A stretch of DNA of 64,000 bases from positions 19,179,752 through 19,243,751 of the forward strand of contig CM041548.1 in the NCBI GenBank assembly GCA_023238725.1, given 5' to 3'. The notes below the pieces were generated by a model. The model searched no databases, was not told the origin of the DNA, and saw nothing but the letters and a program-made list of their open reading frames with translations. Below are positions 1 to 12,930 of this stretch, piece after piece (positions within the stretch are counted from its first letter, which is position 1; every line of letters begins with the position of its first letter). Both the position numbers and the translations under genes were made by a program. Source of the DNA: Scortum barcoo. Lineage: Eukaryota; Chordata; Actinopteri; Centrarchiformes; Terapontidae.

Positions 1-1556
1 GTCTGAAATAAATACTGAGGTACAGACTCAAAAACTGCAATCTGATTATGTTCTTTGCACAAGGTTGAACAAATCAGCATTATAATAACATGTGCTTCCA
101 TATAAAGTTTATATAAAGTGTATTTATAAGAGTTCATCTGAACATCTGTGAAATTAAACTGCTTATTAGTTTGGGTTCATTATGTGCCAAAACACCCAGA
201 GGAGGGAAGTGTGAGGATATTTTTCTGTTTGATTCTATTTTTTTAATTTAATACGACATATTAATTAAAATGTCACCTTAAGGATTAAGGCATGTTTTTT
301 CATAATTTAAATTAAATATCAGCATAAGTTCTGTCCTGTTCTTTTTTTTTTTTTTTTAAACAACCTACTAATTAGAGTTTTTATAAAAACCAATGGCTCA
401 AATAACAGCTCTGGTTTTTGGCCTCTTTTAGTTAATTGTTGTGTTTTTTGTCGTCTGCTAATCCTGCTCTCATTAAAATGAACATAATTTTCATCAAAAA
501 AGCTCAGATAAACCCAAAATGCACCACCAAAACAAGAGAGACAGACAAAGTTCGCAGCTAGCTGGAGAAGGAAGCGAAGCTTCGAGCAGAAAAAGATGCA
601 GATATTTTCCAAGGAGCAGGTGGAGACCAAGAACAGTAAAAACAGAGTTAATATTTGACTCAAATTTACAGACAAAATTAATATCCAGAGTGCAGATGAA
701 TGATAATGAGTGTGTACTGAATTTAAACAGGCTCCTCTCCTCACTGAAGAGCTCGTAGTTAGTGCTGGCTCAGGTGAGTCCTAAACTATTCTTTAGCTAC
801 GCTGCCGGGAGATTTCCCATGATGCACTGGGCCCTCCTCTCCTTCTGTACACACTCACATCCCATTAAAGTTACTAACTTTGTATTTCCCCAGAGTTTTT
901 GCGCCTTCTTATCTCAGCGGGTTCCTGTGGATGGTTGTTAAGGGCCGCCTGCCTACTTAACTCCCACTTCTGGTATTATAATATTTCTGTTGTTATTTTT
1001 GTTATTGCTGTTACTGCATTTCTGTCTGTCTTTCTCTCTGTTAACCCAGCTGGTCCAAGCTGACGGACGCTCACTTAGAGCCCGATCTTTTCGAGGTTTC
1101 TGCCTCGTAAAAGTTTTTCCTCATCACTGCTCATGGTGGGGAGTGTTGTAAATAAAATCATTTAGTCCAGCCCAACTCTAAATGTAAAGTGTCATTGGTG
1201 ACTTTAGTTGTAATTTGGTGCTATATAAATAAAACTGACTTGACTTAGCTGACACAGACCTGTGATGACGTTCTAATGTGATAACAGGTCAGGACTGTGT
1301 GGTTTCAGCTCACCTCATATGTGAAAAAAGGATTCTTGCAGCTTTAAAATGATCTAGCTTGAGTGTTTTTGGAGTGTTTTTATCAGCTCCTTCAGATGAT
1401 GGAGCACTTCGGTTCCTAACGTCGAATAATAGCAGGTAGTGGGATTGCAAAATAATAGTTTTTAAAGTGTCAGGCAGAGCTGTCACGTAAAGTGGAGAAA
1501 TCCCAAACCACAGTATCAGCTCTGTAGCAGATTTCCCAGCAGCCCCTCTCACTCAC
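1..1556. other. nudcd1 intron 5 (partial)
   Basis: This stretch lies beyond the last nudcd1 exon in the window, on the 3' side of that minus-strand gene. I see no further nudcd1 exon here: nothing resembles the CS/p23-like domain that should come next. The sequence is AT-rich with a poly-T run near 341-356. It holds one retroposon tail (about 1049-1249), listed separately. The open frames here have no splice or homology support. Confidence 0.6.
1049..1249 (+). repeat. Retroposon 3' tail (LINE/SINE-derived, fish type)
   Basis: The segment runs from a 'taacccagctggtcc' block through a stretch reading 'gaggtttctgcctcgtaaaa' and ends in 'ggtgctatataaataaaact' followed by a short TGACT repeat. 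This order of blocks is a very common 3' tail of dispersed retroposons in fish genomes. The family name is not assigned because no library search was possible. It lies in a nudcd1 intron. Confidence 0.6.
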
Positions 1557-4500
1557 CTGTCTTCTCCACCTCCATGGGCTCCGGGTCGGGCTGCTCCACG
1601 GGGCGACCGTCCACGTGCGTGAAGACGAACGGTTTCTCCGAGGCCACCATCAGCCCCTTCCCCTGCGGCTCCAGCGCCGCATAGTGAGGCACCGACTTCC
1701 CCCTCAGGACCCTCCTGGTCTTCACCTCGTACTTCTTCTCCTGACCTGGAAACCGAAGGAAAACGGTGGCAAAAGGCGTGAAGCAATCTCGTCATCCATT
1801 AAACTCTGACAGAGACCAGGAGGAGTTACAACATCAAACATCAACATCAGCTTCATTTAAGAGTTAAGCAGAAAGGTTATTTTACTGATATACGATGAGT
1901 TCAAGTCGCCTCCATCAGGGTGGAAGTTTTATCTCCCTGAAGGAATATCCAGTTCTTTATTCCATCAGCTATTAGCTCTTGAACAAAACATAACACTGAC
2001 CTACAAGAAGGATTTGAATTAAAATTGCTATTCTTAATTGCTATTCTTTATACATGCTCTATTTTTGCATTTATTGTTCATTTTACAACTAACTATGAAC
2101 AAAACTGTTCTTTAAAAGCTCCCCACTCTCTTTTTAACCACCATCCTGTCCACCTATCATTACAACATCTCTCAAAAAAACTTTTAAATCAAATAAATAA
2201 GAACAGGAAAGGTTCAACAGAAATGTGTAAAGAAGTAAAACACTGCAAAGTTCTGTACTGGAGTTACAATCCTGCTGTTAAATTCATTTTTTGCCTTCAT
2301 ATGACTTGTTTTGACTATTAGTTTAGACTATTAGAGACTTTTACATTCAAAGACCTTTACATTTAAGAGGCTAAAAACCAGAAACAGTTACTACAAAATG
2401 ACAAAAATTCATTGTCTGGTCATTTTGACATAATTCTTGTGATCGTGTGAAATGTAAATTGACACTGACACAAATAAGTGTAATGCTGAGGGAGAAACCT
2501 TTGATAAAACCACAAATTAAAGCATTTTTTTGTTGTTAATGTTTGCAAATATTGCCACAGAACACTGATCCTGCAGAAACCCTGAATTAAAACATCCTGC
2601 ACGACAAAACTGATTATGGAGACTCGTCTGTGGGGATATATATCAAACCCTGCTGACTGATAAGACTGTAAAACTAGATTAAAAAGTGAAGACCAGGCAA
2701 AGCCGATTATCAGTAACAAAATGTAGATTTGGTCAAACATTGTGACACTAAACAAGCAACAAAAGATTATTCTACAGCTCGCAGATATCAAAGGGATGCA
2801 TCTTTAAATCCTTCTAAATGAGCCTTCTCTCCGAAGGCTGCTCCTCTGCTGTTTTTGTCTTTCCAATCTTTGAATAATTAGTCAGGGGGTCTCTGCAAAC
2901 GCCAAGAACTTTAATGAAAATCTGCCTTGCCAATGTTTGCTTCAGTGTGCACTAATCTCATCTGCGACATGATAATTAAACTACAATAATGGCAGGCGAG
3001 GTCGAACTTTCCAGTGTAGTTTAATTAATTTCTGTTGTCTGCTGGGTACAAATACTGTAAAAAAATAACAAAAAAATAAAATGACAGGCTTGAAATTTAA
3101 ATACTTATCCAGGCCTGATTATGAATGGCGTGTTTGTCTTCTTACATCATGTCCGATTACCAAAATTACAATCGGGTCGGCGCACCACCCACCGTGTCCA
3201 GCAGCGTTGGCGACTGTGATCCACTCGAGAGACACCGAGTAGCCGCTTCCTTTGGTTTCCTGCGGGTCCTTTTGGATGCGGAGCAGCAGGACCTCCACGC
3301 TGTGGACTCCAGCCTGGACATGCGAGACGCTGTGGAGGATGGTGAACGGCTCCGGCATGTCCTCGCTGAACAGCGGCTGCGAGCACAGAATCGACAAGTA
3401 AAATCATTTGATCAGGAAAAAAAATAATAAATCTTTAAATCTTTTATACTCAGTTAATTCCAAAGTGAGTATAATGCTGAAATAATCAAATGTGTAAGCC
3501 AATGAGATGAGAGGTGATGAGATGTTTCCTGAAGCACCCTGTGTGGTTAACCTTGTGGAGAAATAGCACTCCACTAACTAAATGAATTAACAGAGAAAAG
3601 TAAAAACGGGCAGGTGAAATTAAATCGACTGAGCGAGAAACATCTAATAAAAAAGAAACCACCTCTTCAGATTGAGGCTCCTCAAACTTTGAGCTCCTCC
3701 TTCGAGATTTGACCCTGAAGGAGGCGCTTTAGACGAGTAAGCGAAGTCTCCTCGTGTCTGTCTCTAACTAAACTTCACAGCTCTGTATTTTTAATTTGGG
3801 TGTCAAACTTGATCAGATGTTGGTGTCTTTAATGCTAAACATGTCAGCCAGCTGCAAATATAAAAACACATCTCCTATTAATCAAATCAAAGGGCGACTC
3901 AGTATTGATATGATGCACAGGCTGAGGATCATCTCTACTTTCTTATTGCTCTACAGGATTTAAGGCTGTGACTTTAATTGGTAACAAGGATCACTCATGA
4001 TTAAACTCTTATTATGAACCCTTACTGAGAAGAGTTTAGAGGAGGTGTCAGTGCATCTGGATATAAAACTTGGAAATGGCCTTTAATCCGATAATAAAAA
4101 AAAAAAAAAAAGGTTTGATCTTTGCATTATTCTGTCACAGTTCCAGAAGACAAAAGGTTAATGGTGATAAAGATTAAGGGCCGTACGCACGCTAATGCAG
4201 GTGTAAAAGATGGTCGGATTAAAAGGCCACAGCGTTCACTGTTAGCAATAAATGGATTTAAATGCTCTACACAGTGCTTTAGAAAGGAGATATTCGTCTC
4301 TATTTTATCCATAAATTGCTTATCTAAACTACTATTTCTGCATCAGTGTCCTCTGTCGTCTGCTTGGAGAAGGTAATGTGATGCTGGCCGACTTTAGCAC
4401 GACTGAATAAATATGTGGTTTATGAGTCAGTTTATTACGGGTGTCTCTACGACACAGACACAGGCCGAAGAGAGAGATGCGTAACGGCTCTCCGAGCGCT

Positions 4501-7500
4501 CGAACTTAAAATTAGAACATTGGAAGTTTCAGACTCGAGGGCTTAAATCTTCATTACAGACTCCACTCTTGAACTTTGCTTGCGAATGTGCATCAAGTGT
4601 GCTTGTTCGGAGAGCAGGCTCTCATTTGTAGCTAATCCCGACCGCACGCCTGTTAACAGGATAAAGTGCACAAAGACTTCTCAAAGGCTTCACCCCTCGC
4701 AACTACAACTTAATTCTCAGACGAACGGCTGAGCTCTTTCAACACCGAGCCCTGGTTCAAAAGCTCGAACAGTTTGAAAAATCTTCTTTTGCAGATTTCT
4801 GTGTTGAATAACAGAACATCTCATAATGCAAGAGCACATTTATAAGCTCTGAATTTCTCAACATGACTCTTTGTTGCTTGGTTTTGTTCATTCTTTTAAT
4901 GTTTCTACCTCCATAAATGCTGCACACAAACAGTACATCAACATCTATTTAAAGGAAGCACAAAACTGCTGGGCTGCCATTATCCAGTATTTTTATAGAT
5001 TTAAACCAACAATGTGTTACTCTATTCCTGAATACTTTCTCACTTAATTTGCTGAAACAGCTGGTTACTTTTACAAAAGGCAAAATCAGTCAGGAGTAAA
5101 TCTGTTCGTTTGGTGGGGATTATTTTCAGATGTGGAAAAGACGGAGCTCCATGGCAGAGAGGAATAAGATTTATCAGCTTGTTAACAGGATCTGATCATT
5201 TTTGGTTTTGGTTTGTTGACAATTAGAAATGGGAGAATATCACAAGATTTTTGTTATAAATTAGACAAATATCAAACGTTGGCTTGTCACCAGCAAAAGT
5301 GTCCGCTGGCACAGACAAACTTATTTGTCACTGCCATAATTAATCATCTTTTTTTAAAAAAAATAATTATTAACGCTGCTCTTTTGGGACTTTGACTGTG
5401 CTATGTCGTGACTCAACAACTATATCACCAGTTGCTGAGATATCTGGCTTTGGATGCTCTCTTATTGGACGTTCAACACATCACCGATCTTCCCCAAAGT
5501 TGGTCTCATTTTTAGCACTTAAGAAACTAGCAATGATCATCGTCATGTATGAATACTAATAAGTGGTGCTGCGAAGCCAAAAAAGCAGCATTGTTAATTA
5601 AATCTCTGCTTAGCTACTCTTTTGTGAAATTGTTCATGTCAATCTTACCCTAAATTCAAACTTACTTAACATATTTGTAGAGATAAGAGTGCTGTTACAT
5701 GTACAAAAGGCTGTTGTTATGTGAAAGTGTTGCTGCACTTTCATTTATCCACCAGTAGAGGTCAATAAAAAGTCTTGGATTAGCCACTTCTCTTTAATCT
5801 TCACATTGGGTGCTACCTTACATAAGATCTGACAGACATAATATTCTATCAAAAGGTGTCTAAACACAGAAAACTGTTTGAAAATGTATTAGCCTGTTCG
5901 TTCAAGCCACCTGTCACACTTACCTCCCACTTCATATGGGAGCTGTCTCCCCTCTTTCCGGTGCGGAGAAGGTAGAGTCGGCCGGCGCCATCCGAGAGAG
6001 CTGCCCACGTCGCTGAGGTGAGGCTGAGGGACGCACAGAGACGATCCTCACACCGTTCAGGGTCGGCGGTGATACGGTAGACCTCCCTCGGCTTCCCCAG
6101 GGCCGTGTCCTGGTTTGACAACACAACAGTCAGAGCTCCATCCAGAGCACAGGCAGACTGTTTCGACATCAATACGAGCAACATCTGATTCACCTGACTG
6201 TGCTGAACGAAACTAATGACTGTTTTCTTTATCAGTTTCGATTAGGAAACATTGACTAGGAAAGGAAAAATTGACTACTTGTCTCAGCACTAGTGGTGGA
6301 GAAAAAAGCAAAGGAAAAGGTGCAAAAATGGATTTTATCTCTGCTTTGTGGCAAGTTACACAAAAACTGAGACTGCTGAACAATGTTAAAATTTATATAA
6401 AAGTGCTGCCTACTAACTAAATTACATTCTTAAAGCAACCCAGTCATGACTCACAAAGACTCAAATAGAGACACTTAGAAGAGAGGGCTTTGAACTACAG
6501 AGGGGGAGAAAGGTTACTGCTATCAAATTGAACAGGGGGCCCACAGTGAACATCAGATATGCAAACACAGACGGAAACACAATTTCCACCATGTTCTTCA
6601 CGATAAAAGGACATCAAACATGAAACAACACGCAGTCATCAAGGAGAGACGAAGTTCCCAACTGTCATGTGGCCCGGCTTCAGATGTGATTCACAGATCT
6701 CAGAGGTTTATTAGTAATAAATAGATATGCCGTCACATGAGCATCAATTACTCATCGCTTGAAGTAACAGGGTTTTAAAAGAGGTCTGAGCAGCGGCTGC
6801 CCCGTTGTTGCCATGGAGTGCGACACCGTGTATCACATCGCCAGCTAATATATGATGCACCTTTGAGATCACTTTCTCCGCCATCCGTGACGTTAATGCC
6901 CCGAACGGAGCGAGAACCACCTTTGCACAATGTGCCGAGCGACACTTCCCTGCAAATGTACGCAAAAGGCCTGCCAAGGCACAATAATTATCGAGTGATG
7001 ATTGTAATTAGAATTTGAGAGACACATTTTCATAAGGAGTCATTTAATGATGCCACTGAGAGCCAGAAATGCTGCCTCACAAGATTATAGTCTGATGATC
7101 GCCATTCAGGCCAGTTTAGACATAAAAAAAAGAGACAGACACCAATTATCTTTAATCATGGTCAATGACATCTTAGACACAAAAGAAGTCTCAGTTGAAA
7201 AGATCAACAAGCTCATTTTCTTTCTTGTCTCAGCATCTTGGTTCTGGATCAACCTGGATCAGTATCTTGAGTTAATTATGTAATCACATCCTATAAGGGC
7301 TCATTCAAAACCTCTTTGCTGATTCATATGACGGACAATAGACTGAATAAAAAGTTGTGTCCCCCCCCCCCCCCAAACACTCAATCTCTCCCTCCAACTG
7401 TCCGTGACATCTTAAGCAACAAAACAGCAAGTTGGAGAAACCGTAATGACCCACTAACACTATAACGTATAAAAATATATAATATTGTCGATTTTTTTTT

Positions 7501-9147
7501 CAAATATATGTCTAATATGTCTATATGTCTAAATTTTATCTTGACATCATCGAGCTGATGCTGGTACTGCACAAGTATTTGGTCTCCACCTACTGGTGTG
7601 TCAGATGCATTAAAGCCAACTGTCGAAACATCAGAATCACAACAGTTTTAATTTGACGTGATAAATAAATATACAGTAAGTTGTCTCATGGACATTGATC
7701 AAGAGATTTATTGACAACTACACAATTATAAATCCAAACAGACTCCCCCCAAAACACAGGAGGATTTAAAAGCTTACCAAGGTGACGGTGAGACTGAGAA
7801 CTCTTCCTTTGCAGTCCACGAACAAAACACTGTCTTCGTACCAGGGGTCCAGGTGGAGGTAGTTGTACATGCCGAAAGCACGCATGTGCTCCAGGGTGTA
7901 CTGAGTGTCCTTCAGCTTCACTTCCTCCACAGCTGAAGCAGAGATGAAGGAGGAAAAAGTTAAAATAAGGCATAAAAATAAGACAGCGCTGGAGCATTTT
8001 CACGAGTTTTGTTTTCAATGAGATTTTTATAAAGTACTGTAAGAGCGAGAGTGCCAGTCCAATGTTTGAATGATCAATAGGTGGACGACAGCGAGACTGG
8101 TGTTTTTTCAGGATCACATGTTTTTAAATGTTTTTAAAGCCACTTAATTACTTGACATAAGCGTAATGGGAGAGCCTGTATTGTATATAGACTCCTACAA
8201 ACATGCAAAATTACAAACATTTCTGAACCTGAGGGAAAAATTGAAGAAAAAACAGACCAAAACATCTGTCTAAGTGTACCTTCACTTTACTGTACCTTTT
8301 CACTTTCGTATTTTTTATGTATTGGCACGTTATAACTCTCAGTGAGACTACAGACAAACAAAATTCACCTCTTTTGTGTACAGCAAATCTTTCCTGCCAT
8401 ATAATTACTAACACTTATATCCCCTCTCTGAGTTTTATTATACATCCTAACGGGATCTATATTGATCTTTGTGCTGTTTTTAAGGCCTATGGTGAAGCCA
8501 TAAATATAATCTAAAATCTATAATAATATCTAAATATAACTTTGGAGCTGAAAACTGAAAATGAAGAAGGATTATTAGAATTTTCCTTGAGATATTTTTC
8601 ATGGGACAGTGTTGACATCTATTGCAGATTAAAAAAAGTAAGATTAACTTCTTCATCATTTAATATTTTGTTTGAAAATAGCTCTTATATTTGTACTTTT
8701 CACTGGTTTGTTTAAAGAAAATCCATGACATGAAGTGGGGACAAACTGCATGCACTGAACCATAAATAAAGTTATGTTTGCATGTTATGTTTTCACAGTT
8801 ATAATCACAATTATTCTGATAATCTGCAGGGAATAAAACAAAGTTAATCTCTTTTTTTTCTTTACTTCTGTAAAAGCTGTACTGCAGCTTTTATTTAGCA
8901 TAAATACCAAAGGGTGTTTTCACTAATCATATTTAAATAACCCAGCTGTGTTATTCTTGAACACAGCTGTGAGAGAAGTGATGTGTTTTACAGGTAAGAT
9001 GAGCCACACTTGCTAACTGTAGTTTCTCTCACCAGCATCCAGCTCCACGTTGTATGTTGGGATGGCGTCCAGAGACAACCTGTAACTCTCAAAGTTCGGG
9101 TCCAGCAGGTCTCTGTTGACCTTCAGGGAGTAATTGGACGCAGCCAT
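1557..9147 (-). CDS. nudcd1: NudC domain-containing protein 1, N-terminal part (gene runs off left edge)
   Basis: Five coding exons on the minus strand, in transcript order: 9147-9033 (ATG at 9147-9145), 7932-7778, 6109-5924, 3376-3193 and 1745-1557. All junctions are GT-AG and the frame is continuous, giving about 247 codons. The protein starts MAASNYSLKV and contains blocks such as YTLEHMRAFGMYNYLHLDPW, LDTALGKPREVYRI and SGYSVSLEWITV, which match human NUDCD1 (CML66) closely. This N-terminal half is the beta-propeller-like part. The CS/p23 (NudC) domain and C-terminus should lie to the left of the window. NUDCD1 is a NudC-family protein linked to cytoplasmic dynein and chaperone functions and known as a tumour antigen in humans. 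It is divergent from eny2, as in tetrapods. The last exon here ends in phase 1, so the transcript must continue. Confidence 0.95.
1746..3192. other. nudcd1 intron 4 with possible conserved noncoding block
   Basis: The intron is mostly AT-rich, with no recognisable exon. A non-repetitive, higher-complexity block at about 2820-3020 contains several TAATTA-type homeodomain core motifs and looks more like a regulatory element than neutral intron. This is only an impression of composition. Confidence 0.35.
3377..5923. other. nudcd1 intron 3
   Basis: A 2.5 kb intron without exon-like sequence. An A-run sits at about 4096-4112. The interval 4440-4740 is richer in CpG and less repetitive than its surroundings. 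The rest is AT-rich with no identifiable element. Confidence 0.4.
6110..7777. other. nudcd1 intron 2 with candidate conserved element
   Basis: No exon is seen. About 6650-7110 is complex, non-repetitive sequence with motifs such as AATAATTAT and GTAATTAGAA, unlike the flanking AT-rich DNA. A run of 14 C at 7361-7374 is followed by ordinary AT-rich sequence. Confidence 0.4.
7361..7374. repeat. Poly-C homopolymer (14 bp)
   Basis: An uninterrupted run of C lies inside a nudcd1 intron. Such runs are unstable in replication and prone to length errors in assemblies. Confidence 0.9.
7933..9032. other. nudcd1 intron 1
   Basis: A 1.1 kb AT-rich intron between nudcd1 coding exons 1 and 2. I see no exon, RNA gene or clear repeat in it. 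Confidence 0.5.
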
Positions 9148-10186
9148 GTCTTTAAAAAACGAGACAGACTGATTCACAAGTCGGTGTGACGCGAGATGAG
9201 GATGTTGGAGGACTCAGTCACACACACGTTTCCTGTTTTCGGCACACACGGACCCATTTTTAGGGCGGACGCGACCTTCCCGAGAGCTCATGGGAGATTG
9301 AGTTCTTATCTTAAAACGTTTTGTGTGCCTTAATAAATGTTTTATTTAACAATAAACAAATGACAATAAAGTGTGATCTATGACCATGCCTGCCTAAATA
9401 AACAATAAATAAACAGGTGAATAAATAAAGCTGTGAAAAATAATATTAACATATTAACGTAGGCATTGATTAATTTATCAGATGTAAAAATGAATAAATG
9501 AATGACTCAATTAATAAATTAATCTACATTTAAATACACCCTTAATTTATGAAATATTTATAAAATGTTAAAACATCAACAACAACAGTAATTATAATAA
9601 TAATAATAATAATAACTTTAGCTTTAACACAGATTATTGAAATACTTTGATTAATAAACAAAAAAAGACAAACACAGGTGACACCAATAAACAAATATGG
9701 GCATGACATTAGAGGCACCACAAATAATTTTTTTTTTAAATAAGTGCCTGTATTTATAATCTATAAAATGTAACTTGAATTATTTTTTTTCTTATGTATT
9801 AAATTAAGATTTGTGTTGATTCCACCTTTAATTTACCTTCACATTTGATCATCCATTTTATTTGTTCATTCATTAATAACTTATTTATCTGTTATTTCCC
9901 TTTATGTTTTCTAAACTTATTTATGTGTATATTTTTTATTATTATTAATATTGTATTTGCCAGTTTCAGTCCTCCATATCCTCGTCACATTACCCGCAGC
10001 CAAAGCGGAACCTTTAATGTCTCTCTGTGTGTTCCACCCGGAGGAGCTGTGCGAATGGACCGCGTGTTCCCCCAGCTGATCCCTCCCGACAAAAGGTACC
10101 GTCCACCTGAGAGCGAGCTGAGTAAAACCCTCCGGTGCCTCCTCTCTCGGATCCGTGTGTGTTTTCTGCGCTTCGTGTCGCAGATC
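9148..10186. promoter_or_regulatory. Divergent nudcd1 / eny2 promoter interval
   Basis: The two start codons are about 1.04 kb apart and point away from each other, so both promoters must lie here. The nudcd1 side (about 9175-9300) is CpG-richer, with blocks such as 'gggcggacgcgacc'. The eny2 side (about 9960-10180) is also GC-richer. Between them (9300-9960) the DNA is strongly AT-rich with a TAA microsatellite, so these are more likely two promoters than one shared core. A noncoding eny2 exon may end near 10095, where 'acaaaaggtacc' could act as a donor, but I cannot confirm it. No TATA box is evident for either gene. Confidence 0.55.
9592..9616. repeat. (TAA)n microsatellite
   Basis: An imperfect run of about eight TAA units in the AT-rich middle of the nudcd1/eny2 intergenic interval. 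Confidence 0.85.
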
Positions 10187-11581
10187 ATGAGCAAAGACTC
10201 GCAGATGAGAGCCGCCATCAACCAGAAGCTGATAGAAATGGGTGAACGGGAGCGGTGAGCATGTTTGATCCTCCTCTACAGGGCTTCAGGATGTGGAGAA
10301 GGAAAGGAAAAAGACGTTTAATGAATGAATGTGAGCCGGATGTGTTTGTGTTTGTGTGCAGGTTGAAGGATCTGCTCAGGGCGAAGCTGGTGGAGTGCGG
10401 ATGGAAAGACCAGCTGAAGGCTCAGTGCAAAGGTAACCCACGTTTGTTTGTCTGTGTGTGTGTGTGTCCACGATGATCTCTGAAGTCTTGTTGGTTTTTG
10501 ACTCGTTTTTGACCAGATGTGATCAAAGAGAAAGGATTGGAGCACGTCACAGTGGAGGACCTGGTCACAGAAGTCACACCCAAAGGCAGAGGTACAGGTG
10601 TTCGTGAGCAAAACTAAAAAAGCAGAGGTGCAGAAATGTAGTTTACACTGATGTGGAGGAAGTGTTCGGGTCATTTACTGAAGTGAAAGTCCCAGTCTCA
10701 CACTGGAAAAGTACGATGGTGCGAGCAAAAGTCCTGCATTTAAAAAGTATCCAAGTATAATCAGGAAAATGTACATAAAATATTAAAAGTAAAAGTACTC
10801 GGTGCAGAAAAATTAAAACTGTGGGTGCTATGCTATTATATGTTCTCTTATTAGATTATTAATATTCATGCAATAATCTAAAATCATGATTTTACTGTTG
10901 GAGTTGGTTGAGGTTGAGCTCATTTTGAACAGTTACGACTGCAACTAATGTTTGTTTCCACTCTGGATTAATCTGCTGATTATTTTCTCCATTAATCGAC
11001 TGATTGATTGGTTTGTAAAGAATATGAAAAAGGTGAAAATCACCCAAACACACCTTCACAGTGACTGAACAGCAACCAACAGTCCAAACAGAGGAAGTAA
11101 TCGGGTCCTTTACTTAAGTGAAAATACCACACTGTAGAAATACTTTTGACTCTAAAGATCCTGAAAATGGTGAGAAATGCCGTCACAATTATCCAAAGTG
11201 ACACATTTCAAAGTGATTGGTCCAGCCAACAGTCCAAGCTTCAACATTACTGAAATTTAAATTTGATTTATAAATAAAGACACTTTAATGAATGAATGTG
11301 AGCTCATTTGTGAAGGTGGAACCACGAAAAATGACTTAAACAACGACCAAAGTAGATTTCACTTTATTCTTTCCCTCACCTTAGATCACCATTAACTATT
11401 GAATATTTCCTGATAGTGGTGTGTGTGACTGTTCTGTTGTGCTGCATTTATCAAGTGTTTCTGTGTTTGTTCTGACATTTTATGTATTTTTGTCTCCTGT
11501 GCAGCACTCGTACCAGACAGCGTGAAAAAAGAGCTCCTGCAGAGAATCAGAGCTTTTCTAGCTCAACACGCAACCTTGTGA
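10187..11581 (+). CDS. eny2: ENY2 transcription and export complex 2 subunit
   Basis: Four coding exons: 10187-10254, 10362-10432, 10517-10591 and 11505-11581 (stop TGA at 11579-11581). All introns are GT-AG and the total is 291 nt, giving 96 aa. The protein starts MSKDSQMRAAINQKLIEMGE and ends LLQRIRAFLAQHATL, nearly identical to human ENY2 (about 101 aa). The human protein has a few extra residues before the equivalent Met. The Met chosen lies four bases after a likely splice acceptor (cag at 10181-10183), so an upstream noncoding exon is probable. ENY2/Sus1 is a small helical nuclear protein. It serves the SAGA deubiquitinase module (H2B deubiquitination) and TREX-2 (mRNA export at the nuclear pore). 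It is transcribed away from nudcd1. Confidence 0.97.
10660..10810. repeat. Dispersed fish repeat ('aagtaaaagtact' type), intron 3 of eny2
   Basis: The sequence carries the recurring 'agtgaaagtcc..aaaagtcctgcattt..aaaagtaaaagtactc' pattern that is abundant in percomorph genomes. Related pieces occur here at 11090-11150 and, in the opposite orientation, at 15795-15880. It is probably a non-autonomous DNA element remnant. Confidence 0.5.
10925..11215 (+). repeat. Dispersed fish repeat ('ctgcaactaa..gattaatc' type), intron 3 of eny2
   Basis: It starts with 'gactgcaactaatg', passes through 'attttctccattaatcgact' and continues with 'gtgaaaatcaccc'. A related copy lies at about 21085-21371 in pkhd1l1 intron 12 and a third fragment at about 55255-55460. 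The three copies share the order of blocks but are well diverged, so they are old. The right end runs into a piece of the 'aagtaaaagtact' repeat at 11090-11150. Confidence 0.5.
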
Positions 11582-11748
11582 ATGAGACGATTCCCGTCTA
11601 GGCATTTTTTTACTCACTGTAGACCCACAATTAAAATCCAAACTGATGTTTGTTCTCATTGTGAGCAATGCTGAAGTGTTATTTTTATTTTGTATTGTGT
11701 GTTTTTCATATTGATTTTAGTTTGTTATGCAGCAGTTTTGGAAAAAAA

Positions 11749-11754
11749 AATAAA
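11749..11754 (+). terminator. eny2 poly(A) signal AATAAA
   Basis: A canonical AATAAA lies about 170 bp after the eny2 stop codon and is the first such hexamer downstream. The distance is typical of a short 3' UTR. Confidence 0.7.
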
Positions 11755-12816
11755 GTCATGCCTATTTTGGTCACTGGGGGTGTCGACTTTTCATTAAACC
11801 AGCTGAAAAGCTGTTTTTCTTCTCCATACAAAAAAATGCAGAATTGCTGAAGTTATGACAGAAATGTCATTGTCTCCCTCTCACACATGGCTGTGGGGCT
11901 CTTTATTTCTTGTGACCAAGATGTGTTTGGCTAAATATCTTCAGTACCATTACAAAGTGGTTTTCATTATTTAATTCTCTTACTGATGAAATGTGTGAAA
12001 TGCTATTAATATTACTTTTTTGTACAAATGCACATTATCATAAGTTCTCTACTTTCTTAAAGTAAAAAGTTGCTTCCTACAGAAGCTAAAAACGTGGTCA
12101 AACAAGCATGAGGTCATGCTGCTGCAGTTACACAATTTTCATTTTCAGGAATCGTGTTTGGTGTTTTCTTCAGTATCAGTCAGAGGAGGTTGAGAAAGAT
12201 GCAAAAATTACCACACGTCTTTCATCACCGTCTGAGCCTGCTGGGCGACATGCTGCTCGTGTTTCCATGATTTCAGACTTTGTGGAAAGAATGTGTCAGT
12301 TAAATAATGACAGTGACGGGAGTATTTATAGTGAGTTTTTAGTTTGGTGCGTGGGCGATGAGGTTTTTTGAGTGTGTGCATACAGCAGCTCCCTGTGTGT
12401 GGTTATATATGAAATGCTGTCAGTACCTAATTTTTCCAACATACAATAATTTCATGATCATTTTGTAGGTGACTGCTCACGCACAATCCTGCTCTGAATG
12501 CTACTTAAGAAATGGTCACATATTACAACTTGGTCACATATGAAGATTTTAACCCACAACTCTGAAGTTTTAAGTTTTATTCTTCACACATTAGAGGTAT
12601 GTCTGAATTACACTATTTGACATGTTAAATCTGGTGTTTATTCCGGACGAAACTCAAAGTGCAAAAACAGAAATCACTGCTACTCCTACAAAAAGTCAAG
12701 CACACAACCCCACATAAAATCACAACATGAAGTTTTTACATTTCATATTTTCTACAGATTAAACAAACAAAGTTATAACATGTTAGTTAGATTTTGAGGG
12801 GCAGATTTTGGTTTAT

Positions 12817-12930
12817 TCAGATAGAAGCAAACAGCTGCCGACTGCACATAGACATGAGGGTAGCATCCATCTTCTCATCTAACTCTCTGCAATAAAAGAA
12901 ACTAAGCGTGTTTCCTAAAATGCTGTACAT
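12817..12930. repeat. Fold-back element remnant
   Basis: It contains 'cttctcatctaactctctgc' followed by 'cctaaaatgctgtacat', the same terminal block seen in the better-preserved fold-back copy at 58690-59056. Only one end survives. Confidence 0.5.

Noticed and set aside
10054..10098. A possible upstream coding start for eny2 (MDRVFPQLIPPDKR)
   Set aside because: Splicing from the donor near 10095 to the acceptor at 10183 puts it out of frame with MSKDSQM, so it can only be 5' UTR or non-exonic.
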